From Variovorax sp. WS11 (lineage in GTDB: Bacteria > Pseudomonadota > Gammaproteobacteria > Burkholderiales > Burkholderiaceae_C): a stretch of 64,000 bases of DNA. Under the pieces are notes generated by a model. The model was not told where the DNA came from and did not search any database. It saw only the letters and a list, made by a program, of their open reading frames with translations. Where the stretch lies: contig NZ_JAAGOW010000001.1 of the NCBI RefSeq assembly GCF_010499245.1, forward strand, positions 4,030,001 through 4,094,000, read 5' to 3'. Of the stretch, positions 1 through 7,624 are shown one piece after another (positions within the stretch are counted from its first letter, which is position 1; every line of letters starts with the position of its first letter). A program made the position numbers and the translations under genes.

Positions 1-765
1 CAGCTTCCAGATCGCCTCGTGCGGCATGTCGCGCTGCCCCGTCTCGTGCGGCAGCAGCAGGAACTCCCAGCGCCGGTGCGTGCCGGGCCCCACCACATAG
101 GTGCAGGGCCGGGCCGGGTTGCAGTACTGGATATTGGTGGCCGGCAGGCGCTCGAGCACGTCCTCGTCGATGTGCATGTCGATCACCACCCAGGGCTCGT
201 CGAAGTCCAGGCTCCTGAGCTGCAGCCCGAGCTGCTTGCGCGCGGGGCTGGTTCCACCGTCGCAGGCGATCACGTAGCGCGCGCGGACCTCGCCCGAGCT
301 GCCGTCCGGCGCGCGCACGGACAGCCGCACCTGCTCGCCCTCGTCCTCGATGAAGCCGACTTCATGGCCCAGGTGGACCGACACGGAGGGCATCAGCCCC
401 ACGGCACGGCGCAGCGACGCCTCGAGGGCCGGCTGGTTGAAGGTATAGGACGGTGCCCAGGCCAGCGGGTAGGGCGAGGGCCCCATGTCGAAGTGCTGGA
501 TCGGCTCGCCGTCCGCGCCTTGGTAGATCGTGGGGCGGTAGGGCGTCATGTGCGGCGCCAGTGCCCCGGCGATGCCGATCTCCTGGAAGGTGCGCATCGC
601 CTCGTGGTCCAGGGCGAAGGCGCGCGGCAGCGGATAGATCTGCTCCGACTTGTCGAACACGGCCACGCGCCGGCCGCGCCGGCCCAGCAGTGCCGCCAGC
701 GTGGCGCCGACGGGGCCGAAGCCGACGATGGCCACCTCCACGGGTGGGCCGGGAATGGGATTCAT
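1..765 (-). CDS. FAD-dependent aromatic monooxygenase, MhpA-like (partial, C-terminus outside window)
   Basis: The gene reads leftwards from ATG at 765 and runs off the left edge with 255 codons visible and no stop. The N-terminus has the FAD-binding beta-alpha-beta fold, with VAIVGFGPVGATLAALLGRR near residues 11-30. This is followed by the family pattern of 3-(3-hydroxyphenyl)propionate or phenol-type flavin hydroxylases: a DHEAMRTFQ stretch near residue 55 and a second FAD motif with YVIACDGG near residue 165. Family knowledge suggests NAD(P)H-dependent ring hydroxylation in a catabolic pathway; the actual substrate cannot be read from sequence. It is divergent from a dehydrogenase-cupin-GntR operon across a 177-nt AT-rich gap that carries repeated TTGTGCAT-type sites, so co-regulation with that operon is likely. 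Confidence 0.85.
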   Translation of the reverse strand, partial: MNPIPGPPVEVAIVGFGPVGATLAALLGRRGRRVAVFDKSEQIYPLPRAFALDHEAMRTFQEIGIAGALAPHMTPYRPTIYQGADGEPIQHFDMGPSPYPLAWAPSYTFNQPALEASLRRAVGLMPSVSVHLGHEVGFIEDEGEQVRLSVRAPDGSSGEVRARYVIACDGGTSPARKQLGLQLRSLDFDEPWVVIDMHIDEDVLERLPATNIQYCNPARPCTYVVGPGTHRRWEFLLLPHETGQRDMPHEAIWKL

Positions 766-942
766 TGGGCGCTCTCCGAATGCAGAAATGGAAAATTGTG
801 CATAAAATAATAATTTGCGCACCGGCGGGTTCCTCCGATGCCGGGCCGGCGGGCTGCTGCTGAAAAATGCACAAAAATCGAAGATGCCGGCGAGACTCCA
901 TGCCGATGATGAGCCGCGCGACTGCACAAGGTCGGCGCCCCG
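766..942. promoter_or_regulatory. Divergent promoter region with repeated TTGTGCAT-like sites
   Basis: This 177-nt gap between two divergent catabolic genes has an AT-rich core unlike its surroundings. TTGTGCAT lies at 796-803 and its exact reverse complement ATGCACAA at 867-874, both flanked by A/T runs. A third, weaker relative (TTTGCGCAC) lies near 814-822. FCD-type GntR regulators bind short GT...AC palindromes in A/T context, and such a regulator is encoded at 2567-3256, so these are candidate operators (inference). No confident -35/-10 pair could be fixed. Confidence 0.45.
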
Positions 943-2007
943 ATGGAGATCGAGCAGCTGCCCATCCCCCAGCCCGCCGCCAACGACGTGCAGGTGCGGG
1001 TGCATGCCTGCGGCATCGTGCCGAACCTGGGCAACATCCTGGCGAACTGGACCACCTGGTTCCCCGAGCTGCCGCTGCCGCCGCTGCCAGCGGTCTTCGG
1101 GCTGGACCCGGCCGGCGAAGTGACGGCGGTCGGCTCGCACGTCCACACCTGGAAGCCCGGCGACCGCGTGTACGTGAACCCGAGCCTGTACTGCGGCGGC
1201 TGCCGCGCCTGCCGCAACGGCGACCTGATCAACTGCACGCACTACGCCTTCAGCGGCTACTTCGGCTTCTCGCAGAACTCGCTCAAGCTCTACAAGAACT
1301 ACCCGTACGGCGGCCTCTCCGAGTACATGATCGCGCCGCAGTACGCGCTGGTGAAGCTGCCCGACAACGTCAGCTTCAACCAGGCGGCGCGCTTCGGCTA
1401 CCTGGGCACGATGTACTCGGCCATGCGCAAGGCCAAGGTGGGGCCGGGCCGCAGCGTGCTGATCAACGGCATCAGCGGCACGCTGGGCCTCGGCGGCGCG
1501 CTGTTCGGCCTGGCCATGGGCGCCACGCACATCCTCGGCACCGGGCGCAACCAGGCGCTGCTGGAGCGCGTGAAGGCGCTGGCGCCGGATCGCATCGAGG
1601 TGTTCTCGAACGCGAACGGCGAGGCCATCGACGCATGGGCCAAGGCGCGCACCGACGGCTTGGGCGTGGACACCTTCATCGACGCGCTCGGCCCGGGTGC
1701 GCCGCACGAGACCATGCAGCAGGGCGTCCGTGCGCTCAAGCGCGGCGGCCGCGCCTTCAACATCGGCGCCATCGCCGGCATGGTCGGGATGGACCTGCAC
1801 ACCATGATGGACGAGCAGCAGAGCATCGAGGGCTCGGCCTGGTTCACCGCGGGCGAAGGCCAGGACATGGCCGACATGGCCGAGGCCGGCACGCTGGACC
1901 TGTCGGTCTTCGAGCATGTCTGCTATCCGCTGGACCGCGTGAACGAGGCGATCTCGGGCATCGCGACGCGCAACGGCGGCTTCAGCAACTTCGTCATCAA
2001 CCCCTGA
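943..2007 (+). CDS. Zinc-containing MDR-family alcohol dehydrogenase/quinone reductase
   Basis: A 354-residue medium-chain dehydrogenase. Structural zinc cysteines are visible at C84, C87, C90 and C98 (YCGGCRACRNGDLINC). The nucleotide-binding glycine stretch is near 172-185 (INGISGTLGLGG). The usual catalytic-zinc GHE motif is replaced by GLDPAG near 53-58, as in a recognised subgroup. ATG 943 is the first usable start. However, ten in-frame codons before it read AARLHKVGAP, which looks like the missing first strand of the family, and a TGA at 910-912 cuts them off from the upstream ATGs at 906 and 909 in another frame. The N-terminus is therefore probably frameshifted or starts at a non-standard codon. 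It leads an operon with the cupin (12 nt downstream) and the GntR regulator. It probably oxidises or reduces an intermediate of the pathway served by the divergent monooxygenase. Confidence 0.8.
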   Translation: MEIEQLPIPQPAANDVQVRVHACGIVPNLGNILANWTTWFPELPLPPLPAVFGLDPAGEVTAVGSHVHTWKPGDRVYVNPSLYCGGCRACRNGDLINCTHYAFSGYFGFSQNSLKLYKNYPYGGLSEYMIAPQYALVKLPDNVSFNQAARFGYLGTMYSAMRKAKVGPGRSVLINGISGTLGLGGALFGLAMGATHILGTGRNQALLERVKALAPDRIEVFSNANGEAIDAWAKARTDGLGVDTFIDALGPGAPHETMQQGVRALKRGGRAFNIGAIAGMVGMDLHTMMDEQQSIEGSAWFTAGEGQDMADMAEAGTLDLSVFEHVCYPLDRVNEAISGIATRNGGFSNFVINP

Positions 2008-2019
2008 GCGAGGCCCGCC

Positions 2020-2562
2020 ATGAAGATCCGACGAGTGGTGACGGGCACGGGCCCGGATGGCAAGGCGGTCGTGATGTCGGACGGGCCGGCGCCGCGTGCA
2101 GGCGCGTTCGAAACCGTGCCGGGCTTCGCCAACGCGCTCCTCTGGGCGACAGAGGCTTCCGATACCGTCGGCGCCGGCGCGCCGGCCGATCGCACGGTGG
2201 ACGTGGGTTTCGTGCCCGGTGCCGGCGGCACCCGGCTGATGACGGTCGTGTTCCCGCCCGACGCCGTGATGATGCGTGCCGACTTCGATGCGGCCGCGTT
2301 CGGCGCCGAGTTCGCGCAGCGGGTTCCGGGCCTGGCCGAGAAGTTCGAGCCCGAGCACCCGGGCATGCACACCACCGACAGCATCGACTACGACATCGTG
2401 TTGGACGGCGAGATCACGCTGGAGCTCGACGACGGCGTGCAGGTGCCGCTGCGCCGCCACGACGTGGTCGTGCAGCACGGCAACCGGCATGCGTGGCGCA
2501 ACCTGTCCGACCGGCCGGCGACGATGCTCTTCGTGCTGGTCGGCGCTCCGCGAAGGAGCTAG
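2020..2562 (+). CDS. Cupin-domain protein
   Basis: A 180-residue protein with a single C-terminal cupin barrel. Residues near 110-165 contain HPGMHTTDSIDYDIVLDGEI followed by a second motif ending in HDVVVQHGNRHAW, including His residues that could bind a metal. The N-terminal half is a less conserved beta-rich extension. Small cupins of this type often act as isomerases, dioxygenases or ligand sensors in aromatic or sugar-acid catabolism; the reaction here is unknown. It lies 12 nt after the dehydrogenase and 4 nt before the GntR gene, so it is part of the same transcript. ATG 2020 is the only start that preserves the whole conserved region. Confidence 0.75.
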   Translation: MKIRRVVTGTGPDGKAVVMSDGPAPRAGAFETVPGFANALLWATEASDTVGAGAPADRTVDVGFVPGAGGTRLMTVVFPPDAVMMRADFDAAAFGAEFAQRVPGLAEKFEPEHPGMHTTDSIDYDIVLDGEITLELDDGVQVPLRRHDVVVQHGNRHAWRNLSDRPATMLFVLVGAPRRS

Positions 2563-2566
2563 CGCC

Positions 2567-3256
2567 ATGCACGGCAGCGAAGCGACGGACTACACCCCCA
2601 CCCTCGTCGAACAGGCTTTCGGGCGCCTGCGCCAGGATGTGCTGGCGGGGACCCACGCCGCCGGCGCGAAGCTCAAGCTCGATGAACTGCAGAACGCCTA
2701 TGGCTTCTCCAGCAGCCCCTTGCGCGAGGCCCTGAGCCGGCTTGCGCAGGAAGGCCTGGTGCGCGCCGACGAGCGCCGGGGCTTTCGCGTCGCGGCGATC
2801 TCCGCCGAGGACCTGGCCGACATCACCCGCATGCGGGTGATGCTGGACGTGCCGGCGCTGCGCGAAGCGATCGCGCATGGCGACGACGCCTGGGAGGCTG
2901 CGATCCTGGCCGCCTACCACCGCCTGGAGAAGGCGGAGTCGCGCCTCGGCGATGGGCCGGTGGTCCTGGACGACAGCTGGAGCGAGCTGCACCGGGCCTT
3001 TCATCTCGCGCTGATCGCGTCCTGTCCCTCGGAGCGCCAACGTGCCTGGAGCGCGAGCCTGTTCGACCAGGCCGAGCGCTACCGGCGCTTCTCGGCGCGT
3101 TTTCGCGAGGCGGCGCGCCGCAAATCGAACGAGCACCGGAAGATCATGGAGGCGACCCTGCGGCGCGACGCCGACACCGCGTGTGCGCTGCTGGAGGAAC
3201 ACATCCTAAGCACGCAGCGCAACGTGCAGTCGGCTTTGATTGCAGCCGAGGCCTGA
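2567..3256 (+). CDS. GntR-family transcriptional regulator, FCD (FadR-type) subgroup
   Basis: A 229-residue regulator. The N-terminal winged helix spans roughly residues 12-75 (SSSPLREALSRLAQEGLV is the recognition region), and an all-helical FCD ligand-binding domain fills 85-220 with acidic and His residues (DDSWSELHRAFH) typical of metal/carboxylate-binding pockets. ATG 2567 is chosen because AAGGAG at 2553-2558 sits 8 nt before it and the cupin stop ends 4 nt before it; the frame stays open upstream, but only as the shadow of the cupin. As the last gene of the operon it is likely the local, ligand-responsive regulator of both divergent units. Its candidate operators are the TTGTGCAT sites at 796-874 (inference). 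Confidence 0.85.
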   Translation: MHGSEATDYTPTLVEQAFGRLRQDVLAGTHAAGAKLKLDELQNAYGFSSSPLREALSRLAQEGLVRADERRGFRVAAISAEDLADITRMRVMLDVPALREAIAHGDDAWEAAILAAYHRLEKAESRLGDGPVVLDDSWSELHRAFHLALIASCPSERQRAWSASLFDQAERYRRFSARFREAARRKSNEHRKIMEATLRRDADTACALLEEHILSTQRNVQSALIAAEA

Positions 3257-3298
3257 TGGCCTGTTCGCACGCCTCACCCGGCGGCGAGTGAGCGCACC

Positions 3299-4315
3299 TC
3301 AGCCGTTGCGGAACAGGAAGCTGTAGGCATTCAGCGCCGGCACGCCACCCAGGTGCGCATAGAGCACCTTCGAGCCGGGCTCGAACTCCCCGCGGCGCAC
3401 CTTGTCGATCATCCCGTGCATGGACTTGCCCTCGTACACCGGGTCGGTCAGCATGCCTTCCTGGCGCGCGCACAGGCGGATGGCTTCCAGCGTACCCTCG
3501 TTGGGCAGGCCGTATTCGGGGCCGCCGTAGCGGGTGTCGAGCACCACGTCCTCGTCCTTGATGTCCTGGCCCAGTTCCACCAGTGCGGCGGTGTTGCGCG
3601 CAATGCGCAGGATCTGTTCGCGCGTCTGCTCCGGCTTGGCGGATGCGTCGATGCCGATGACCCGTTGCGCGCGCCCGTCGGCCGCGAAGCCGACCACCAT
3701 GCCGGCCTGCGTGCTGCCGGTGACGGAGCAGACCACGATGTAGTCGAACTTGAAGCCGAGCGCGGCCTCCTGTTCGCGCACCTCCTCGGCGAAGCCGACG
3801 AAGCCCAGGCCGCCGTAGGGATGCTCGGAGCAGCCCGCGGGGATGGGGAAGGGTTTGCCTCCGGCGCTGCGCACGTCTTCCATGGCCTGCTCCCAGCTCG
3901 GCCGAATGCCGATGTCGAAGCCGGCCGCGTCCAGCCGCACGTCGGCGCCCAGGATGCGCGACATCTCGATGTTGCCCACGCGGTCGTAGACGGCGTCCGA
4001 GTAGTTGACCCAGTTCTCCTGCACCAGCACGCACTTCATGCCCAGGTGGGCCGCGACGGCGGCGACCTGGCGCGTCTGGTTGGACTGGATGCCGCCGATG
4101 GACACCAGCGTGTCGCAGCCCTGCGCGAGCGCCTCGGGGATCAGGTACTCCAGCTTGCGCGTCTTGTTGCCGCCGAAGGCCAGGCCGCTGTTGCAATCCT
4201 CGCGCTTGGCGTAGAGCTCGACCTTGCCGCCCAGGTGCGCGCTCAGGCGCTTCAGCGGCTGGATCGGCGACGGGCCGAAGGTCAGGGGATGGCGGGGGAA
4301 GCGCTTCAGTTGCAT
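3299..4315 (-). CDS. acdS: 1-aminocyclopropane-1-carboxylate deaminase
   Basis: A 338-residue PLP enzyme of the tryptophan synthase beta fold. It cleaves the ethylene precursor ACC into ammonia and 2-oxobutyrate in the cytoplasm. All four residues used to separate true ACC deaminases from D-cysteine desulfhydrases are present: K51 (GGNKTRKLEYL, the PLP lysine), Y294, E295 and L322. ATG 4315 gives exactly the family length and the usual MQLKRFPR start; the open frame upstream to 4399 crosses the regulatory gap and is rejected. It is divergent from an Lrp-type regulator (AcdR) across 127 nt. The gene is typical of plant-associated beta-proteobacteria, where it lowers plant ethylene and supplies nitrogen. 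Confidence 0.97.
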   Translation of the reverse strand: MQLKRFPRHPLTFGPSPIQPLKRLSAHLGGKVELYAKREDCNSGLAFGGNKTRKLEYLIPEALAQGCDTLVSIGGIQSNQTRQVAAVAAHLGMKCVLVQENWVNYSDAVYDRVGNIEMSRILGADVRLDAAGFDIGIRPSWEQAMEDVRSAGGKPFPIPAGCSEHPYGGLGFVGFAEEVREQEAALGFKFDYIVVCSVTGSTQAGMVVGFAADGRAQRVIGIDASAKPEQTREQILRIARNTAALVELGQDIKDEDVVLDTRYGGPEYGLPNEGTLEAIRLCARQEGMLTDPVYEGKSMHGMIDKVRRGEFEPGSKVLYAHLGGVPALNAYSFLFRNG

Positions 4316-4442
4316 GGCGGTGATCCTCGATGTGGTGACGACTGCATCGTAGGAAAAAGGCGCGTTCACAGGGTTGCGAATATCGATCCACTCACGCACG
4401 ATCGAGCATCGACGATCGATTCATGAAGGGTCTAATTGCACA
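4316..4442. promoter_or_regulatory. acdS-acdR divergent control region
   Basis: The 127-nt gap between acdS and acdR. It contains an inverted pair CGATCG at 4399-4404 and 4413-4418 separated by 8 nt, and ATCGAT at 4382-4387 repeated at 4415-4420, clustered just before the acdR start. Lrp-type AcdR is known to control acdS from this interval in other proteobacteria, with ACC or leucine as signals. The exact operator here is inferred from the repeats only. Confidence 0.4.
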
Positions 4443-4961
4443 ATGTCCACATCCCGTGCAACAAAAGTTCGTCCTCGCCCTGAGGCGCCTGGCTCGCCCT
4501 CGCCCGCGCTCGATCGCACCGACAAGGCGATCCTGCGGGCGCTGCAAACCGACGCGTCCATCTCCAACGTGGCGCTGGCCGACAAGGTCCACCTGAGCCC
4601 GCCGGCCTGCCTGCGCCGGGTCGATCGCCTCAAGCGCGCGGGGCTGATCGATGCGACCGTGGCGCTGCTGAATCCCCAGGCGCTCGGCGCCGGCATGCTG
4701 GTGATGATCGGCGTGGTGCTCGACCGCTCGACGCCGGAGTCCTTCAGCGCCTTCGAGAAGGCGGCGGCGAAGATCTCCGGCTGCATGGAATGCCATGTCG
4801 TGACCGGCGAGTTCGACTACTTCATGCTCGTGCGCACGCGCGACGGCGAGAGCTTCAACCGCCTGCACGCAGAGCAACTGCTCTACCTGCCGGGCGTGCG
4901 GCAGATCCGGTCCTTCATCGTGCTCAAGCAGGTGCTCTCGACGACGCAGATCCCCCTGTGA
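4443..4961 (+). CDS. acdR: Lrp/AsnC-family regulator of ACC deaminase
   Basis: A 172-residue regulator. An N-terminal tail of about 24 residues is followed by the Lrp helix-turn-helix (LDRTDKAILRALQTDASISN to about residue 70, with SPPACLRRVDRLKRAGLID as recognition helix and wing). A C-terminal RAM effector/oligomerisation domain follows (TGEFDYFMLVRTRD motif). It is the first gene divergent from acdS, the standard place for AcdR, which activates acdS when ACC is present. ATG 4443 gives a compact N-terminus; no strong ribosome site is visible. The 3' end overlaps the decayed chemoreceptor on the other strand by 38 nt. Confidence 0.88.
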   Translation: MSTSRATKVRPRPEAPGSPSPALDRTDKAILRALQTDASISNVALADKVHLSPPACLRRVDRLKRAGLIDATVALLNPQALGAGMLVMIGVVLDRSTPESFSAFEKAAAKISGCMECHVVTGEFDYFMLVRTRDGESFNRLHAEQLLYLPGVRQIRSFIVLKQVLSTTQIPL

Positions 4962-5804
4962 TCAGGAACACCTTCACCACCTCGTCCAGTCCGGCCGCCT
5001 GCTCGCGCAGCGACTGGGAGGCAGCGGCCGACTGCTCGACCAGGCCGGCGTTCTGCTGCGTCATCTCGTCGAGCCGGGCGATGGCCTGGTTCACCTGGCC
5101 GATGCTGTCGCCCTGCCCGGCGGTGGAGGCATTGAGCTCGGCCATCAGCCCGGTCACGCGCTCGACGGCGGAGACGGCGGGCGAGCGCGCTTCCAGCGCC
5201 GCGCCGTCCAGTGCCAGACGCTCGCCCTGGTCCAGGCGGCTCACCAGCTGCAGCAGCTCATGGCCCTGGACTGCGTCGCGGCGCATGCGCTCGCCGATCA
5301 CGATCTCGAAGCCGGTCTGCACTACGACGTAGCCCGCGTGCAGGAGCACGATGGCGAAGTCCGGCTCGGTGGTGCAGTAGACCGGAAGCCCAGGGCCTGC
5401 AGCCGGTCGAAGGCGATGTGGTGCAGGGCGATGGCGCCGGCACCGATGGCCAGCGGCTTCCAGTCGCGGTAGAGCAGCAGGAAGGCGAGGGTGACGAAGA
5501 CGCCGAAATGGTATTCGATGCGCCCCATGCCGAGCTGGATCTGCAGGGCGACCGCGCCCATCAGCAGCACCGGGAAGGCACAGCGCGCGAGCAGGGTGCC
5601 GCGCGCAGCCGTGTAGAGCAGCAGCCCGGCGGCCAGGAGCATGCCCGCGCACGCGAGCGCCAGCCCCGCAAGGCCCTGAACGAAGCCGAGGGCGACCGCG
5701 ACCAGGCAGCCCAGGGCGAGCGCGCCCATCATCCAGGTGTCGGCCTGGCGGCGCAGGCCATGCAGGTCCAACGAGGCCGAAGCCTTCGAACGAGAAATAT
5801 CCAT
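4924..5804 (-). pseudogene. Methyl-accepting chemotaxis protein remnant (frameshift plus internal deletion)
   Basis: From ATG 5804 the first frame encodes MDISRSKASASLDLHGLRRQ and about four or five transmembrane segments, then loses homology near 5390. There LQALGF should continue as PVYCTTEPDF, but that sequence lies one base out of frame; restoring one C to TTCCGG would join them. The second frame continues the membrane domain (AIVLLHAGYVVVQTGFEIV) and then jumps straight to the C-terminal end of a chemoreceptor signalling helix (LDEMTQQNAGLVEQSAAA). The hairpin tip that contacts CheA/CheW is missing. Two independent lesions make function as a receptor unlikely. It overlaps the acdR 3' end on the opposite strand. 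Confidence 0.8.
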
Positions 5805-5895
5805 CTTCGATCTTCGCAACGTGGGCGAGCAGGGCAGGCCGCCTCCGGGCAGAGGCAGCCTTGTCTGATGGATATCGGCGAGCGGGCGGGTTTTT

Positions 5896-7494
5896 TTAGA
5901 GCTGGTCCGTCGGGACGAACCATGAGAACAACAGCAGCTGCAAGCGCGTGAGGAGACTCGAGTCGGGCTCGTCGTCGAGCACCTCGTTCACCTCGTCGCC
6001 GGTGCCCACCCATTGCACGTTCCGGCCGTCGGGCTTGAGGACCACGCGGTAGACGCCTTCCAGATGGTCCAGCGAATAGGCGAACAGCAGGGCCTGCGCG
6101 AGCTCGAAGCTGCGCACCTTCACGCCGAACTCGGTGTTGAGCCGCTCCGAGCGGGGGTCGAGGTTCATCGAGCCCAGCAGCACCCATTCGCGGTCGAGGA
6201 GGGCCAGCTTGGCATGCAGCCGACCGCGCGCCTGGCGCAGCAGGCGGCGCATCTGCGCGCTGCGCTTGAGCTGGCGGGTGCTGACCTCGAGCAGCTCCAC
6301 GCCTTCCTGCAGCATCGCGACGCGGTAGCGGTTGTAGTTGATGTTGACCAGCGGCTCGTCGCTGTCGGCCAGCGAGTTGGTGACCACCGTGATGCGGATG
6401 CCGCGCGCGCGGGCGGCGCGGATGCGCGCCATGCCTTCGTCGCCGGGAATGAAATAGGGCGATATCACCAGCACCTGCGATTGCGCCGTATTGCCCAGCG
6501 TCGTGTGGAACTGCTGGGCCAGCGTCCAGGTGCCGGGCGGGCGGGTGCCCAGCGCCTTGTTGGGGCTGTCGGCGAGCGCGTGGGCGTCGGCGCGCATCCA
6601 GTGCAGCTCGCCGCGGGCCAGCTGCGCGGCCAGGCGCGGCTCGCCGAAGACGTCGGTGTCGGGCGGCGCCTCGGGCCGCGGCGCCTCGCGCTCGGAGGTG
6701 GCGGCGTCGAAGGCGGCAACCAGCGCTTCCTGGGGCTGCGCCGAGCGCACCACCCGCTGCAGCGGATAGACCACGTCGCTGTTCCAGTAGCTGTCGAAGA
6801 AGCGCGCGGACTCGGGCACCACCGGGCCGGCCATCAGCAGCTCGAAGTCGATGAAGTTCGCGAGCTCGCTGCGCAGGAAGTACTCGTCCGCCAGGTTGCG
6901 GCCGCCCGCGATCGCGAGGGCGCCATCGGCGATGAACAGCTTGTTGTGCATGCGGTGGTTGAGCCGCCGGAAGTCGGTAAAGAAGTCGAGCCAGCGCGTG
7001 GCCATGTGCTCGCGCCCGTTCGCGAAGGGATTGAAGAGGCGCACCTGCGCCTTCGGTTCGGCCGCCAGCGCCAGCAGCAGGGGGTCGAGGCCGGCGGTGT
7101 AGAAGTCGTCCAGCAGCAGGCGCACGCGCACGCCGCGGCGGGCCGCGTCGCGCAGCTCGCGCAGGATCAGCCGGCCGGTCTTGTCGTTGCCGAGCTGGTA
7201 GGTCTGCACGTCCAGCGAAGCCTGGGCGCGGCGAATCAGCTCGAGCCTGGCGTCCAGGGCGAAGTTGGCCTGCGGCAGCGGGCGCACGGCAGAGAGCGCG
7301 TCGGCCGCGCCGCGGATGGAGGCGGTCACGCGGCCGAGCTCGGTGGCCGTTGAGGCCGGGATCGCCGCCTCGGGCGCCAGCGCTTCGAGCGGCGGCAGGC
7401 TGGCGCAGCCGGCGGCAAAACAGGCGAGGGCGATCGCGGCGCAGCGCTGGAGCAACGGCAAGGTGCAGACAAGGACGGTGGCCATGGGAGTCAT
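5896..7494 (-). CDS. Phospholipase D-family lipoprotein, cardiolipin synthase C-like
   Basis: A 532-residue protein with two complete HxKxxxxD (HKD) motifs: HNKLFIAD at about 183-190 and HAKLALLD at about 427-434, the second followed by GSMNLDPRSERLNTE. Two motifs define bifunctional PLD-type phosphatidyltransferases such as ClsC (YmdC) of E. coli, which make cardiolipin from PG and PE. A hydrophobic leader ends in FAAGC, so Cys30 is a likely lipidation site; the enzyme would face the periplasm. ATG 7494 (or 7485) is preferred because the longer frame runs over the divergent promoter. It is divergent from a TonB receptor. A role in envelope lipid remodelling is inferred. Confidence 0.82.
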   Translation of the reverse strand: MTPMATVLVCTLPLLQRCAAIALACFAAGCASLPPLEALAPEAAIPASTATELGRVTASIRGAADALSAVRPLPQANFALDARLELIRRAQASLDVQTYQLGNDKTGRLILRELRDAARRGVRVRLLLDDFYTAGLDPLLLALAAEPKAQVRLFNPFANGREHMATRWLDFFTDFRRLNHRMHNKLFIADGALAIAGGRNLADEYFLRSELANFIDFELLMAGPVVPESARFFDSYWNSDVVYPLQRVVRSAQPQEALVAAFDAATSEREAPRPEAPPDTDVFGEPRLAAQLARGELHWMRADAHALADSPNKALGTRPPGTWTLAQQFHTTLGNTAQSQVLVISPYFIPGDEGMARIRAARARGIRITVVTNSLADSDEPLVNINYNRYRVAMLQEGVELLEVSTRQLKRSAQMRRLLRQARGRLHAKLALLDREWVLLGSMNLDPRSERLNTEFGVKVRSFELAQALLFAYSLDHLEGVYRVVLKPDGRNVQWVGTGDEVNEVLDDEPDSSLLTRLQLLLFSWFVPTDQL

Positions 7495-7581
7495 CGCGCT
7501 GCGCCGCAAGGAGGACGCATCGAAGCGCGTCGTAGTTGCGGCGGCAACGGCCAAAAACGCAGGCGAATCGAGGGGAAATGG

Positions 7582-7624
7582 TTTCAAAGTAGAACAATTA
7601 ACTACTAGAATGCGAATCACTCTC
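7582..7624 (+). promoter_or_regulatory. Promoter and Fur-box candidate for the TonB receptor
   Basis: TAGAATGCGAATCACTCTC at 7606-7624 matches the 19-bp Fur consensus at 13 positions by direct comparison. It overlaps a possible -10 (TAGAAT, 7606-7611) that has a weak -35 (TTTCAA, 7582-7587) 18 nt upstream. Iron-bound Fur sitting here would block transcription of the receptor. The local AT-rich character contrasts with the GC-rich flanks. Confidence 0.5.
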
